Shown piece after piece: positions 8,053 to 17,072 of a DNA stretch of 35,824 nt (position 1 is its first letter; every line of letters begins with the position of its first letter). The notes under the pieces are model-generated. The model did not search any database. It saw only the letters and a program-made list of their open reading frames with translations, and had not been told where the DNA came from. The translations under genes and the position numbers were made by a program. The DNA is taken from contig NZ_JAFEJT020000032.1 in NCBI RefSeq assembly GCF_018555435.2, positions 1-35,824 of the forward strand, given 5' to 3'. The stretch comes from Bifidobacterium amazonense. Its GTDB lineage: Bacteria > Actinomycetota > Actinomycetes > Actinomycetales > Bifidobacteriaceae.

Positions 8053-9894
8053 GTGACTTCCTTGACTTCCGCAGCATCCGCATCGGTCGCCGCGCCGGCA
8101 TCGCATGCATACGTTCCCGACGAGGCGACCCTCGCCGAAATCGACCGCATCTTCGGCGCACTCGTCACCGAGCGCAAAGCGCCGGCCTACACGTACGGCA
8201 TCTTCGACCGGGGCGGGTTGATCGCCAGCGGCCACGGCGGCTCGGCCACGCGCGTCGACCGGCCGGGCGAAACGCTGGAACTGAACGAGCACACGCGTTT
8301 TCGCATCGCGTCCATGTCGAAAAGCTTCGCGGCCGCGGCCGTCATGCAGCTCGCCTGGCAGGGCAAGGTCGATCTGCACGCGCCGGCCGCGGACTACGTG
8401 CCGCAGCTGGCGAACGTCGTGCCGTGGGACCGCGACTCGTTCCCGATCACCGTGCACGATCTGCTCGCGATGAGCTGCGGGCTTGCGACCGACGACGCAT
8501 GGGCCGACCGGCAGGAGTCGATCAGCCGGGCGGAGCTGCAATCGTTGCTGGCGCAGCGGCTCAGGTCGATCTATTCGCCCGGCGAACGGTACGAGTACTC
8601 GAACATCGGCTACGCGGCGATCGGCGAGGTGATCCGCAACGTGAGCGGCATGGACGTGCCTGATTACGTGCGTACGCATCTGCTCGAACCGCTCGGTCTG
8701 GCGGAGACGACGTACGATTGGCGCGACGTGCCGGCGGACAAGTTGTGCTGCGGACATCACCTTGATCCGGGCAGCGAGCAGAACGGCGATCCGGCCGGCG
8801 CGACGTGGGTGCCGGAGACGTTCGCCGATCCGGGCGCGTTCAGCGTGATCGGCGGTGTGATCAGCTCCGTGCACGACGTGGCCGAGTGGGATGCGTGGCT
8901 GGCGCGCGGGTTCGAGCCGTCGCCGCGCGAGGGCGGTTCCACCGATGGTTCCGCCGGCATGCGGGGAGACCGCAAGACCGATGGCGCAGCCGAGGCCGAT
9001 CTGCTCGGCGACGAGGTGCTGCCGCGGCGATACCGTCGGCTCATGCAGATGCCGCACACGCCGATGCCGCCCGTACTGCGGTCCGGCTCGTCGCGCGGAT
9101 GGCTCACACGGCGCGATTTCAACGAGATCGAAGCGTACGGCTACGGGCTGATCGTCAAGCACGACGAGCGATTCGGCGACATCGCCTACCATTCGGGCGG
9201 ATACCCGGGCTACGGCTCGAACATGCGCTGGCATTTGGATTCCGGACTGGGCGTGGTGGTGCTGGCGAACGGCCGGTATGCGACGCCGAGCGTGCTCGCG
9301 ATCCGCGCGCTGTCGCTGCTGCTCGAGGAGGCATCCCGTCCTCGCACGGACGGTGGCCGTTCGAGTACCCCGGCGCTGCCGATCGCAGGATGGAGCTTCC
9401 CGCTGTGGCCCGAAACGCGCGCCGCGCAGGAACGGATCAACGCGATGCTCGCAACGCTGAACGGAACGGAAGCGTGCACGCAGGCGATCGCATCGCTGGC
9501 GGATCTGCTGGCGATGAACGTCACGTTGGACGCGACGTTCGACGAACGTGGCACACAGCTGGCGAAACTGCTGGCGGTCACCGGGCTGCCGGTCGTCGGA
9601 GCGTCCGTCGCCGGCGCATCCGCCACCGACGCATCCGCCGCCGACGCATCCGCCACCGAACCGTCCGCTGCCACCGGACCGTCCGCCGGCAGCGTGACCG
9701 TGTCCAACGAGCATGCCGACTCGCCGGCGCAACTGTCGTGGACCGTCGCATGCGAGCATCATCCGCTGCGCTGCACGATCCAGCTCAATTCTCTGGAGCA
9801 TCCGCGAGTGCAGACGCTCGAATTTGCGCGGGCCGACGCGCCGCGCACCGACGACATCGTCACCGTCACGCCGACCACGCGCATCCTGCGGTGA
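8053..9894 (+). CDS. Serine hydrolase of the class C beta-lactamase / PBP4* fold
   Basis: This 613-residue protein has the penicillin-recognising triad. Ser87-M-S-Lys90 is the SxxK motif, Tyr182-Ser183-Asn184 is YxN, and YHSGGYPG corresponds to the HxG box. It has no signal peptide or membrane segment, so it is probably cytoplasmic and acts as a peptidase or esterase rather than an antibiotic-resistance enzyme. After the catalytic domain comes a C-terminal region of about 170 residues. This includes a short tandem repeat (about residues 519-540) encoding DASA-like pentads from 15-bp DNA repeats near 9600-9670. The start is a GTG 24 bp after the aminotransferase stop and lacks a strong ribosome site, so it is uncertain; the next gene begins 30 bp after the stop. 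Confidence 0.8.
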   Translation: MTSLTSAASASVAAPASHAYVPDEATLAEIDRIFGALVTERKAPAYTYGIFDRGGLIASGHGGSATRVDRPGETLELNEHTRFRIASMSKSFAAAAVMQLAWQGKVDLHAPAADYVPQLANVVPWDRDSFPITVHDLLAMSCGLATDDAWADRQESISRAELQSLLAQRLRSIYSPGERYEYSNIGYAAIGEVIRNVSGMDVPDYVRTHLLEPLGLAETTYDWRDVPADKLCCGHHLDPGSEQNGDPAGATWVPETFADPGAFSVIGGVISSVHDVAEWDAWLARGFEPSPREGGSTDGSAGMRGDRKTDGAAEADLLGDEVLPRRYRRLMQMPHTPMPPVLRSGSSRGWLTRRDFNEIEAYGYGLIVKHDERFGDIAYHSGGYPGYGSNMRWHLDSGLGVVVLANGRYATPSVLAIRALSLLLEEASRPRTDGGRSSTPALPIAGWSFPLWPETRAAQERINAMLATLNGTEACTQAIASLADLLAMNVTLDATFDERGTQLAKLLAVTGLPVVGASVAGASATDASAADASATEPSAATGPSAGSVTVSNEHADSPAQLSWTVACEHHPLRCTIQLNSLEHPRVQTLEFARADAPRTDDIVTVTPTTRILR

Positions 9895-9924
9895 CGTTCG
9901 GCGTATTCAACGAAAGGACACATC

Positions 9925-10632
9925 ATGCCGACCGCACTGGTCATCGGACACTCCGCCAAGGCAAGCCTGCGCAGGCTGGGACCGTGGTTCAACGGGCAGG
10001 GACTCGACTATGAGCTGCGATTCGGCGGCGACGGTCTGCCGGATTCGCTGGACGGCTACGCGGCGCTCGTCGTGCTCGGAGGCGCTCCCCTGCCCTACGA
10101 GGACGACAAATTCCCGTGGCTGCCGGCCACGCGCGCGCTGACGCGCGAGGCGCTCGACAGGCACATTCCCATGCTCGGCATCTGCCTGGGCGGGCAGCTG
10201 CTCGCCTATGTCGGCGGCGGCACGGTGGAGCATCGCAAGTTCAAGCCGGAGCACGGCATCACGCCGATCACGCTGGACGCGGCCGCGGCCGACGACCCGC
10301 TGTTCTCGGTGCTGCCGGCGACGTTCCCGATGACGGAGAACCACGTGGACCACATCACGTCGCTGCCGGACGAGGCCGTGCTGCTCGCCCACTCCGACCG
10401 CTCCCCCGTGCAGGGGTTCCGGCTTGGGCCGAACGCGTGGGGTCTGCAGTTCCATCCGGAGATTTCCGCGGCGAACATCGCCGAGTGGGATGCGGACGAT
10501 ATTCGGGACGTGGAGGCGGATGGCTTCCCGTGGGCCGAGGTGCTCGACCGCGATTCGCGCTACGACGAGGAGAACACGCGCCCATCCGAACTGTTCGCCC
10601 GCCGTTTCGCCGACATCGTACTGGGACGGTAA
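9925..10632 (+). CDS. Class I glutamine amidotransferase (GMP synthase-like GATase domain protein)
   Basis: The 235-residue protein is a stand-alone triad amidotransferase. Cys87 in MLGICLGGQLL is the nucleophile and His177/Glu179 in LQFHPE complete the triad. Stand-alone members of this family release ammonia from glutamine for an unknown partner or hydrolyse gamma-glutamyl amides; PuuD-type gamma-glutamyl hydrolases are a different branch. GAAAGGA lies six bases before the ATG. It is third in the operon with the aminotransferase and serine hydrolase, so a gamma-glutamyl or amide substrate within the same peptide pathway is plausible but inferred. Confidence 0.85.
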   Translation: MPTALVIGHSAKASLRRLGPWFNGQGLDYELRFGGDGLPDSLDGYAALVVLGGAPLPYEDDKFPWLPATRALTREALDRHIPMLGICLGGQLLAYVGGGTVEHRKFKPEHGITPITLDAAAADDPLFSVLPATFPMTENHVDHITSLPDEAVLLAHSDRSPVQGFRLGPNAWGLQFHPEISAANIAEWDADDIRDVEADGFPWAEVLDRDSRYDEENTRPSELFARRFADIVLGR

Positions 10633-10664
10633 TCGCCGGCTCGACCGCGGCCGGCTTCTACCGT
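10626..10664. terminator. Symmetric stem-loop across two convergent stop codons
   Basis: ACGGTA-ATC-GCCGGC (10626-10640) pairs with GCCGGC-TTC-TACCGT (10650-10664), leaving a 3x3 internal bulge and a 9-base loop. It covers the stop codon of the rightward amidotransferase gene and the stop of the leftward hydrolase gene. Only 25 bp separate the two genes, so it is well placed as a bidirectional terminator, although no U-tract follows on either strand. Confidence 0.6.
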
Positions 10665-11524
10665 TCGATATAACGGCGCATCGCCCCGCCGAGGCGGCGC
10701 ATGTCGGCGAGGACGTCGTCGCGCAGGCGGCCGTGGCGGGCCTTGTCCCAGTTGGCGAGGATCGCGTAGGCGACGGTGCGGCCGCTGGGCGCGTGGCGGG
10801 CGATGCCCACGTCGCAGCGCACGTCGGACTCGGTGCCGGTCTTGTGACGGATCTGGAACGGGTCGCCGGCCTCCCAGTGGGCGAGCGGATCCACGTTGAA
10901 CGCGCCGGACGCCATCGACGTGTCGGTGTCGGCGCCGAGCCACCGTTCGATCTGGGCAGAGGCGGCGGGCGAGACGAGCGTGCCGGCGTTGAGCCGCATC
11001 ATGTAGTCGCATAGTTCGCGCGCGCAACCGCATGACATGTCGTCCGGGCCGTCGGGCCGCAATTCCATGCGCACGTAGTCGAGCAGCGCGGAATGTTCGA
11101 AACCCTGCTCGCGTGCGAATGATTGCACGCGGTCAAGCCCGACCCGTTCGACAAGCAGGTTGGTGGCGTAGTTGTCGGAGAACGCGCCGATCAGGAAGCC
11201 GAGGTCGTGCACGGTGAGCGTTTTCTGATCGAGCAGGTAGAGGATGCCGGAGTCCTCGCAGAAGTCGTCGGGCGACATGCGATCGCGGTCGATGACCTCG
11301 TGCAGGCCGAGTTCACCGGATTCGACCTCGCGCATCACCTCCATGAGCAGGAACAGCTTGCCGATGCTCGCCGTTTTGAGCACGCGGTCGGGCGTGCGCT
11401 CGTACAGCAGCTCGCCGCTCGACGCGTCGCGGATCATCACCGACCAGTCGACGCGCGGGTCGAGGTCGGCGGGCCAGGCCGCCGGCGCATCGCCAGTGCA
11501 CCGGTTCATGCCGTTCGTCTCCAT
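10658..11524 (-). CDS. Class A beta-lactamase-fold serine hydrolase, no signal peptide
   Basis: The protein (288 residues from ATG 11524) has all three class A motifs. These are Ser53-I-G-Lys56 in LKTASIGKL, Ser116-Asp117-Asn118 in GAFSDNYATN, and Lys228-Thr-Gly in RHKTGTESD. No signal peptide or lipobox is visible, unlike true secreted class A beta-lactamases, so a cytoplasmic peptidase or amidase role is more likely. ATG 11524 has AGGAG seven bases upstream; an in-frame ATG at 11563 directly abuts the stop of the upstream gene (TGAATG) with AAGGTGG before it and is the main alternative. It is the last gene of the opp gene string. Whether it can hydrolyse beta-lactams cannot be read from the sequence. 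Confidence 0.85.
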   Translation of the reverse strand: METNGMNRCTGDAPAAWPADLDPRVDWSVMIRDASSGELLYERTPDRVLKTASIGKLFLLMEVMREVESGELGLHEVIDRDRMSPDDFCEDSGILYLLDQKTLTVHDLGFLIGAFSDNYATNLLVERVGLDRVQSFAREQGFEHSALLDYVRMELRPDGPDDMSCGCARELCDYMMRLNAGTLVSPAASAQIERWLGADTDTSMASGAFNVDPLAHWEAGDPFQIRHKTGTESDVRCDVGIARHAPSGRTVAYAILANWDKARHGRLRDDVLADMRRLGGAMRRYIER

Positions 11525-11563
11525 ATCGTCACTCCTCATGTCCTGCCGTTCATGTCCTGCCAT

Positions 11564-13030
11564 TCACGCCACCTTCGGCGTGACGCGATGGCCGGAGGCG
11601 ACGTAGCGTCTGCCGTCTGAGGCGCGCACGAACGCGATTTCCGTGGGCGTGCGCTGGTCCGGCCGCTGCACCGCATAGTAGCCCTGCTCGGTCGCGTGCA
11701 GCGGGAGCGTGAGTTCGACGCCGTACGGGCCGTCGTCCGGGTCGGGCGCGAAGATGCCGAGCACGCCGGTCGGGCCTCCTTCGCGGTATTCCTGATGTTC
11801 CTCATGCCGTTCGTATACGCCGACGATGTTCGCGATCTCCTCGGCGGTGAGCCTGCGGTCGGACAGTTCGACGGCGGGCGGCACGGCGATGCCGGCGCGT
11901 CCGGTGATCTCGCGGGCGATGTGCGCGGCCATCTGCGTGCCGGCGTCCGCGTTGGTGAGCGTGGCGACGACGATGCGCCGGTTCGGGAAGACGACGATGT
12001 TCGCCCGCTGCCCTTCGGTGGCGCCGCCGTGGCCGAACGCGGGCTCGTCGCCCCAATTGGGCAGCTGCCATCCGAGCGCCCAGCCAACGTTTTCAATGCC
12101 TTGTTCCCGCAGGCTCACCTGCTCTTGGGTCATCAGCCCGGCCGAATGCGCGGAGAGCACGCGCGTCCCGTTCGGCGCGACGCCGCCGTTCAGGAACAGC
12201 GTCGCGAAGCCGAGCAGATCGCCGATCGACGCGGACACCTGTCCGCACGGCCCGCTGCTGCGCGGCAGCTGCCACGTGTCGGTCGGTTCGACCGGCGCGG
12301 GGAAGATCTGCCGGTCGTTCGCAACGGCCCGGTAGTGGCCGAGCGCGCTCGAATAGCGCAGCACGTCCTCCGGCAGCGTCCACACATGGTCGAATCCGCA
12401 CGGTTCCGCCAAATACTTGCGCAGCGCGGCGTCCCATGTCATGCCGCGCAGCACTTCGACCACGCGGCCGAGCACCACGAACGCGCCGTTCGAATAGCTC
12501 AATGGACCGCCGAGCGGGGTGCGCGCCGGGAATCGGCCGATGTAGTCGACGTATTTGGCGACGCAGTCGTCGCCGCGGCCGAGCGTCGAGGGGAACGCGT
12601 CGCCTTCGATGCCGTTGGTGTGGCACATGAGATGGCGGATCGTGCAGCCGTACGTGATTTCGGGCGAGTTGATGATGCGGAAGTCCGGCAGCACGTCCTT
12701 GACGCGCGTGTCGAGGCTGAGCTTGCCTTCGTCGATGAGCTGCATGGCGAGCGCCGTGGTCCAGATCTTGCTGATGGAGCCGATTTGGAACAGCGTGTCC
12801 CGTTGCACCGGATAGCCGGTCGTCTTGTTGACGATGCCCGACCAGACCGTGTCGGCCGCAAGCGCGCCGCCGTCGGACGTAATGCCGCTGCCGCCCACCG
12901 GCGCGACGACGCCGACCTGCGCTCCCGGCACACCGTAGTCGGCGAGCGCCCGGTCGAGCAGCTCCTGCAGTTCGGCATGGCCGATCAGCGGTGTTTCCTT
13001 GTATTCCAGTCCGTATTCCAGTCCGCTCAT
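11564..13030 (-). CDS. Serine hydrolase of the class C beta-lactamase family
   Basis: The 488-residue protein has Ser85-I-S-Lys88 (GSISKIW), Tyr179-Ser180-Asn181 (LSYSNGAF) and His334-Gly-Gly (FGHGGATEG), the three active-site motifs of the family. A C-terminal domain of roughly 130 residues follows, as in many cytoplasmic or peptide-acting members. There is no signal peptide. ATG 13030 is preferred, with GCGGAA close upstream; a TTG further upstream would add 18 residues. It lies 70 bp after oppF and directly before a second serine hydrolase gene on the same strand. It probably processes what the Opp transporter imports, such as D-residue-containing peptides, which is inference. Confidence 0.85.
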   Translation of the reverse strand: MSGLEYGLEYKETPLIGHAELQELLDRALADYGVPGAQVGVVAPVGGSGITSDGGALAADTVWSGIVNKTTGYPVQRDTLFQIGSISKIWTTALAMQLIDEGKLSLDTRVKDVLPDFRIINSPEITYGCTIRHLMCHTNGIEGDAFPSTLGRGDDCVAKYVDYIGRFPARTPLGGPLSYSNGAFVVLGRVVEVLRGMTWDAALRKYLAEPCGFDHVWTLPEDVLRYSSALGHYRAVANDRQIFPAPVEPTDTWQLPRSSGPCGQVSASIGDLLGFATLFLNGGVAPNGTRVLSAHSAGLMTQEQVSLREQGIENVGWALGWQLPNWGDEPAFGHGGATEGQRANIVVFPNRRIVVATLTNADAGTQMAAHIAREITGRAGIAVPPAVELSDRRLTAEEIANIVGVYERHEEHQEYREGGPTGVLGIFAPDPDDGPYGVELTLPLHATEQGYYAVQRPDQRTPTEIAFVRASDGRRYVASGHRVTPKVA

Positions 13031-13100
13031 GTGTTCCGTTCCGCTGGTTTTCGTGCTGTTTCCGTGCGATGTTCCGTCCGGCAATCCGCACGGCGTCCGG

Positions 13101-13966
<866 letters not shown>

Positions 13967-13967
<1 letters not shown>

Positions 13968-14845
13968 CACAGGTCCTCCTCGGCCGAAGCCATGGTCTTG
14001 CCCTCCGACTCGAGTCGCTGTTCGATGCGCGTGGGCAGCGAGTTGATCAGGTCGATCGTGTACGGGTGCTTCGGATGGTTGATGATGTCGTAGCGCGGGC
14101 CGACCTCGACGATCTTGCCGCTGCGCATGACGGCGATCGTGTCGGCGAGCGCGCTCATGACGCCCAGATCGTGGGTGACGAGCACGATGGTCAGTCCCAG
14201 CTGCTCGTTGAGGTCCTTGAGCAGGTGCAGGATGCCGGCCTGGACGGTCACGTCGAGCGCGGTGGTCGGCTCGTCGGCGATGAGCACGCGCGAGTCGCAG
14301 CTCAGTGCGGTGGCGATGGCGATGCGCTGCAGCTGGCCGCCGGAGAACTGGTGGGGGAAGCGGTCGAGCGCGTTTTCCGGGTCGGGGACCTGTACGAGCT
14401 TGAGCAGTTCGATGGCGCGTTTGCGGGCCTGCTTGCGGTTGAGGTGCAGGTGGTAGCGCATGCCGTCGGTGAGCTGGCGTTCGATCGAGAGCATGGGGTG
14501 CATGCTGGAGGTGGGGTCCTGGAAGACCATGGAGATGCGCCGGCCGCGGTACGTGTTGCGTTCGCGTTCCTTCATGCCGAGCAGTTCGGTTTTGCCGTCG
14601 TAGAGGATCGATCCGGTGATCTTGGCGCCTTCCGGGGGCAGTCCGAGCACGGTCATGCTGGTGAGCGACTTGCCGGAGCCGGATTCGCCGGCGAGTCCGT
14701 TGATCTTGCCGGGCGCGATGTCGAGGTCGACGTGGTCGAGCAGCCGCCGTCCGTACAGGTCCATGGTGAGTCCGCGCACGGTGATGCCGACGGGCTTGCC
14801 CTGGTTCTTGAACAGTTCGCTTTCCTGAGCGCTCATGTCCGACAT
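13967..14845 (-). CDS. oppD: Oligopeptide ABC transporter ATP-binding protein (OppD/DppD-like)
   Basis: The 292-residue protein is the second ATPase of the importer. It shows Walker A GESGSGKSL, FQDPTSSMHPM, signature FSGGQLQRIAIA, Walker B LIADEPTTALD and LVTHDLGV. NHPKHPYTIDLINSLP near the end is the usual OppD/DppD tail. ATG 14845 is chosen over an upstream frame extension because AGGAGG lies nine bases before it and the oppC stop lies immediately before (TGACATG). Confidence 0.92.
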
Positions 14846-14846
14846 G

Positions 14847-15791
14847 TCAGCGTCCCTCCTGATTGCCTGAAATGTAGCTGCGGTCGAACCAGTCACGTAC
14901 CGCGTCGCCGACGAAGTTCTCCGCGATGACCACGGTGAAGATGGCCAGGCCCGGGAAGAACGCGAGCCACCATGAGGTCATGCGGGTCACGCCTTCGGAG
15001 ACCATCTGGCCCCATTCGGGCATCGGCGGCGTGGCGCCGAGGCCGAGGAACGACAGGCCGGAGAGCACGAGCAGGCAGTCGCCGAGGTCGACGAACATGA
15101 GCACGAAGATGTGCGGCAGGATGTTCGGCAGGATGTCCTTGAACAGCGAGGCGAACGAGCTGCGGCCGAGCAGTCGGCCGACGATCACGAATTCGCTGTT
15201 GCGCAGGCCGAGCACGAGCGAGCGTACGAGTCGCGCGTAGGTCGGCCAGCTGACGAGCACGACGGCGATGATCGCGTTCTGGATGCTCGGGCCGAGCGCC
15301 GCGGAGATGACCATGGCGAGGATCGTGGACGGGAACGCGAACACGAGGTCGGTGACGCGCATGAACGCCTCGTCGATCCAGCCGCCGAAGTAGCCGGCCA
15401 TCGCGCCGATCAGGCTGCCGATGACGGACGAGAAGATCACGAGCACGATCGACGAGGGGATGGACACGCGCGACGCGGCGATCACGCGGGAGAAGATGTC
15501 GCGGCCGAGCGTGTCGGTGCCGAACCAGTATTCGGCGCTGGGCGCGGACAGTCGCGTGCCGAGCTGGTCGAGCGGGTCGTGTGGTTCGAGCAGGGGCGCG
15601 AAGATGATGACGAGCACCCACAGTGCGAGCACGATGAGGCCGATGATGGCCAGCGGGGTGCGCAGCGCGGCGGGCACGCCGAAGCGGCGTTTGGTCATCT
15701 TGCGCACGACCTTGTCGGGGACGCCGCCGTTCCTGGAGTCCGCGGCCGCCGTCTTGGTGCCGCCGTTCGCGGCGATGGTGTTCTCGCTCAT
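14847..15791 (-). CDS. oppC: Oligopeptide ABC transporter permease (OppC/DppC-like)
   Basis: The 314-residue membrane protein has a first helix at about residues 46-70 and the OppC-type segment PHDPLDQLGTRLSAPSAEYW with GTDTLGRDIFSRV. A BPD permease domain follows. The ATPase-contact loop is in the region RSLVLGLRNSEFVIVG. The ATG overlaps the oppB stop (ATGA), and GAGGA precedes it. Together with OppB it forms the channel for peptide import. Confidence 0.92.
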   Translation of the reverse strand: MSENTIAANGGTKTAAADSRNGGVPDKVVRKMTKRRFGVPAALRTPLAIIGLIVLALWVLVIIFAPLLEPHDPLDQLGTRLSAPSAEYWFGTDTLGRDIFSRVIAASRVSIPSSIVLVIFSSVIGSLIGAMAGYFGGWIDEAFMRVTDLVFAFPSTILAMVISAALGPSIQNAIIAVVLVSWPTYARLVRSLVLGLRNSEFVIVGRLLGRSSFASLFKDILPNILPHIFVLMFVDLGDCLLVLSGLSFLGLGATPPMPEWGQMVSEGVTRMTSWWLAFFPGLAIFTVVIAENFVGDAVRDWFDRSYISGNQEGR

Positions 15792-16894
15792 TGGATCCTC
15801 ACCCTCTGGTCGACGAAGCCGGTGATGATGTCGACGATGAAGTTCACGAAAATGTAGACGACGCCGATGATGATGCCGACGCCCATGATGCCCTGCAGAT
15901 CAAGCGCCATGGTGGCCTTGAACGCGTACTGGCCGAGGCCGTTCCATGCGAAGATCGATTCGGTGAGCACCGAGCCGGTGATGAGTCCGGCGAACAGCAG
16001 GCCCATGCGGTTGAGGATCGGCACGGCGGCGCCGCGCAGGATGTAGCCGAAGACGACCTTGTGGGAGGGCAGGCCCTTGGCCTTGGCGGCCAGCACGTAG
16101 TCCTGGTTCATCGATTCGAGCACGGCGGAGCGCACGAAGCGCATGAGGCTGCTCAGGTTGGCGGTGGCGAGCACGAGCGCGGGCAGGCACAGGTGCCATA
16201 CGGCGTTGCCGAACGTGGCCCAGTCGCCGGCGATGATCGAGTCGACGGTGTACATGCCGGTGACGGTGGGCGGCGGCGAGATGCGCGAGTCGAGCCGTCC
16301 GGATCCGGGGAACAGGCCGAGTTCGTAGAACAGGAAGTAGTAGCACATCGCGCCCAGCCAGAACGTCGGGATGGACACGCCGCCGAGCGAGAGCACGCGG
16401 ATGAGCTGGTCGGCGAAGTGGCGGTGGTGCAGGGCCGCGTACAGGCCGAGCAGCACGCCGAAGAGGATGGTGAAGATGAACACGAAGCCGCCGAGTTCGA
16501 GCGTGGCGGGGAACACGCGTTTGAGGTCGTCGGTGACGGGCTGCTTGGTGAGGAACGATTCGCCGAGATCGCCGTGGACGAGACGGACCAGATACAGCCA
16601 GTATTGTTCGTACAGCGGCTTGTCGAGGCCGAGCTTGGCCTCCATGCGGGCCACGGCCTCCGGGTCGTTGGCCTCCTGCTCGCCGAGGATCGAATTGACC
16701 GGGTTCGCGGGCACCAGATTGGTCAGGATGAACGTGATGAGCGTGACGCCGAAGACCAGGAACAGACTGATCAGGAATCGTTTGAAAATGTACCATGCCA
16801 ACGGATGATGGGCCCTCATCCAGGCCGTCACCCCCGGGCTTGCCTTGCGTGGCTTGGGTCTTGCCGGCTTCGCCGCGACCATGTCTGCTGCCAT
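15788..16894 (-). CDS. oppB: Oligopeptide ABC transporter permease (OppB/DppB-like)
   Basis: The 368-residue membrane protein shows the OppB arrangement: a first helix (FLISLFLVFGVTLITFI), a large external loop, then the permease domain with MRFVRSAVLESMNQDYVLAA and AKGL, the ATPase-contact loop. The basic, Pro/Lys-rich N-terminus of about 35 residues is an extension. GGGAGAGG lies just before ATG 16894. A large stem-loop in the 178 bp between oppA and this gene may lower its expression relative to oppA. Confidence 0.92.
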   Translation of the reverse strand: MAADMVAAKPARPKPRKASPGVTAWMRAHHPLAWYIFKRFLISLFLVFGVTLITFILTNLVPANPVNSILGEQEANDPEAVARMEAKLGLDKPLYEQYWLYLVRLVHGDLGESFLTKQPVTDDLKRVFPATLELGGFVFIFTILFGVLLGLYAALHHRHFADQLIRVLSLGGVSIPTFWLGAMCYYFLFYELGLFPGSGRLDSRISPPPTVTGMYTVDSIIAGDWATFGNAVWHLCLPALVLATANLSSLMRFVRSAVLESMNQDYVLAAKAKGLPSHKVVFGYILRGAAVPILNRMGLLFAGLITGSVLTESIFAWNGLGQYAFKATMALDLQGIMGVGIIIGVVYIFVNFIVDIITGFVDQRVRIQ

Positions 16895-16985
16895 ATGCCT
16901 CTCCCAGTTACCTGTTATTCATTGCGTGTCAATGTAGGAACGTCGTATTTCGGGTCAATATGTCCGTCCACATATAGAGACGAAC

Positions 16986-17061
16986 GATCCCGTACGGCAA
17001 ACGGAAACGGGGAGGCGGTCCCCCAGTTCGGAAAACGCCTCCCCGTATGCCGTTCGGGATC
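16986..17061 (-). terminator. Long stem-loop between oppA and oppB
   Basis: GATCCCG-T-ACGGCA (from 16986) faces TGCCGT-T-CGGGATC (to 17061), and inside it ACGGGGAGGCG (17007-17017) pairs with CGCCTCCCCGT (17036-17046). The structure begins 11 bp after the oppA stop codon. No long U-tract follows, so partial termination or protection of oppA mRNA from 3' decay is more likely than complete termination. Such hairpins commonly let the binding protein be made in excess of the permeases. Confidence 0.7.
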
Positions 17062-17072
17062 AACGCATGACG

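Noticed and set aside
8053..13030. Antibiotic-resistance beta-lactamase cluster
   Set aside because: The three hydrolases lack export signals and sit with aminotransferase and peptide transport genes; active-site motifs alone do not show beta-lactam hydrolysis.
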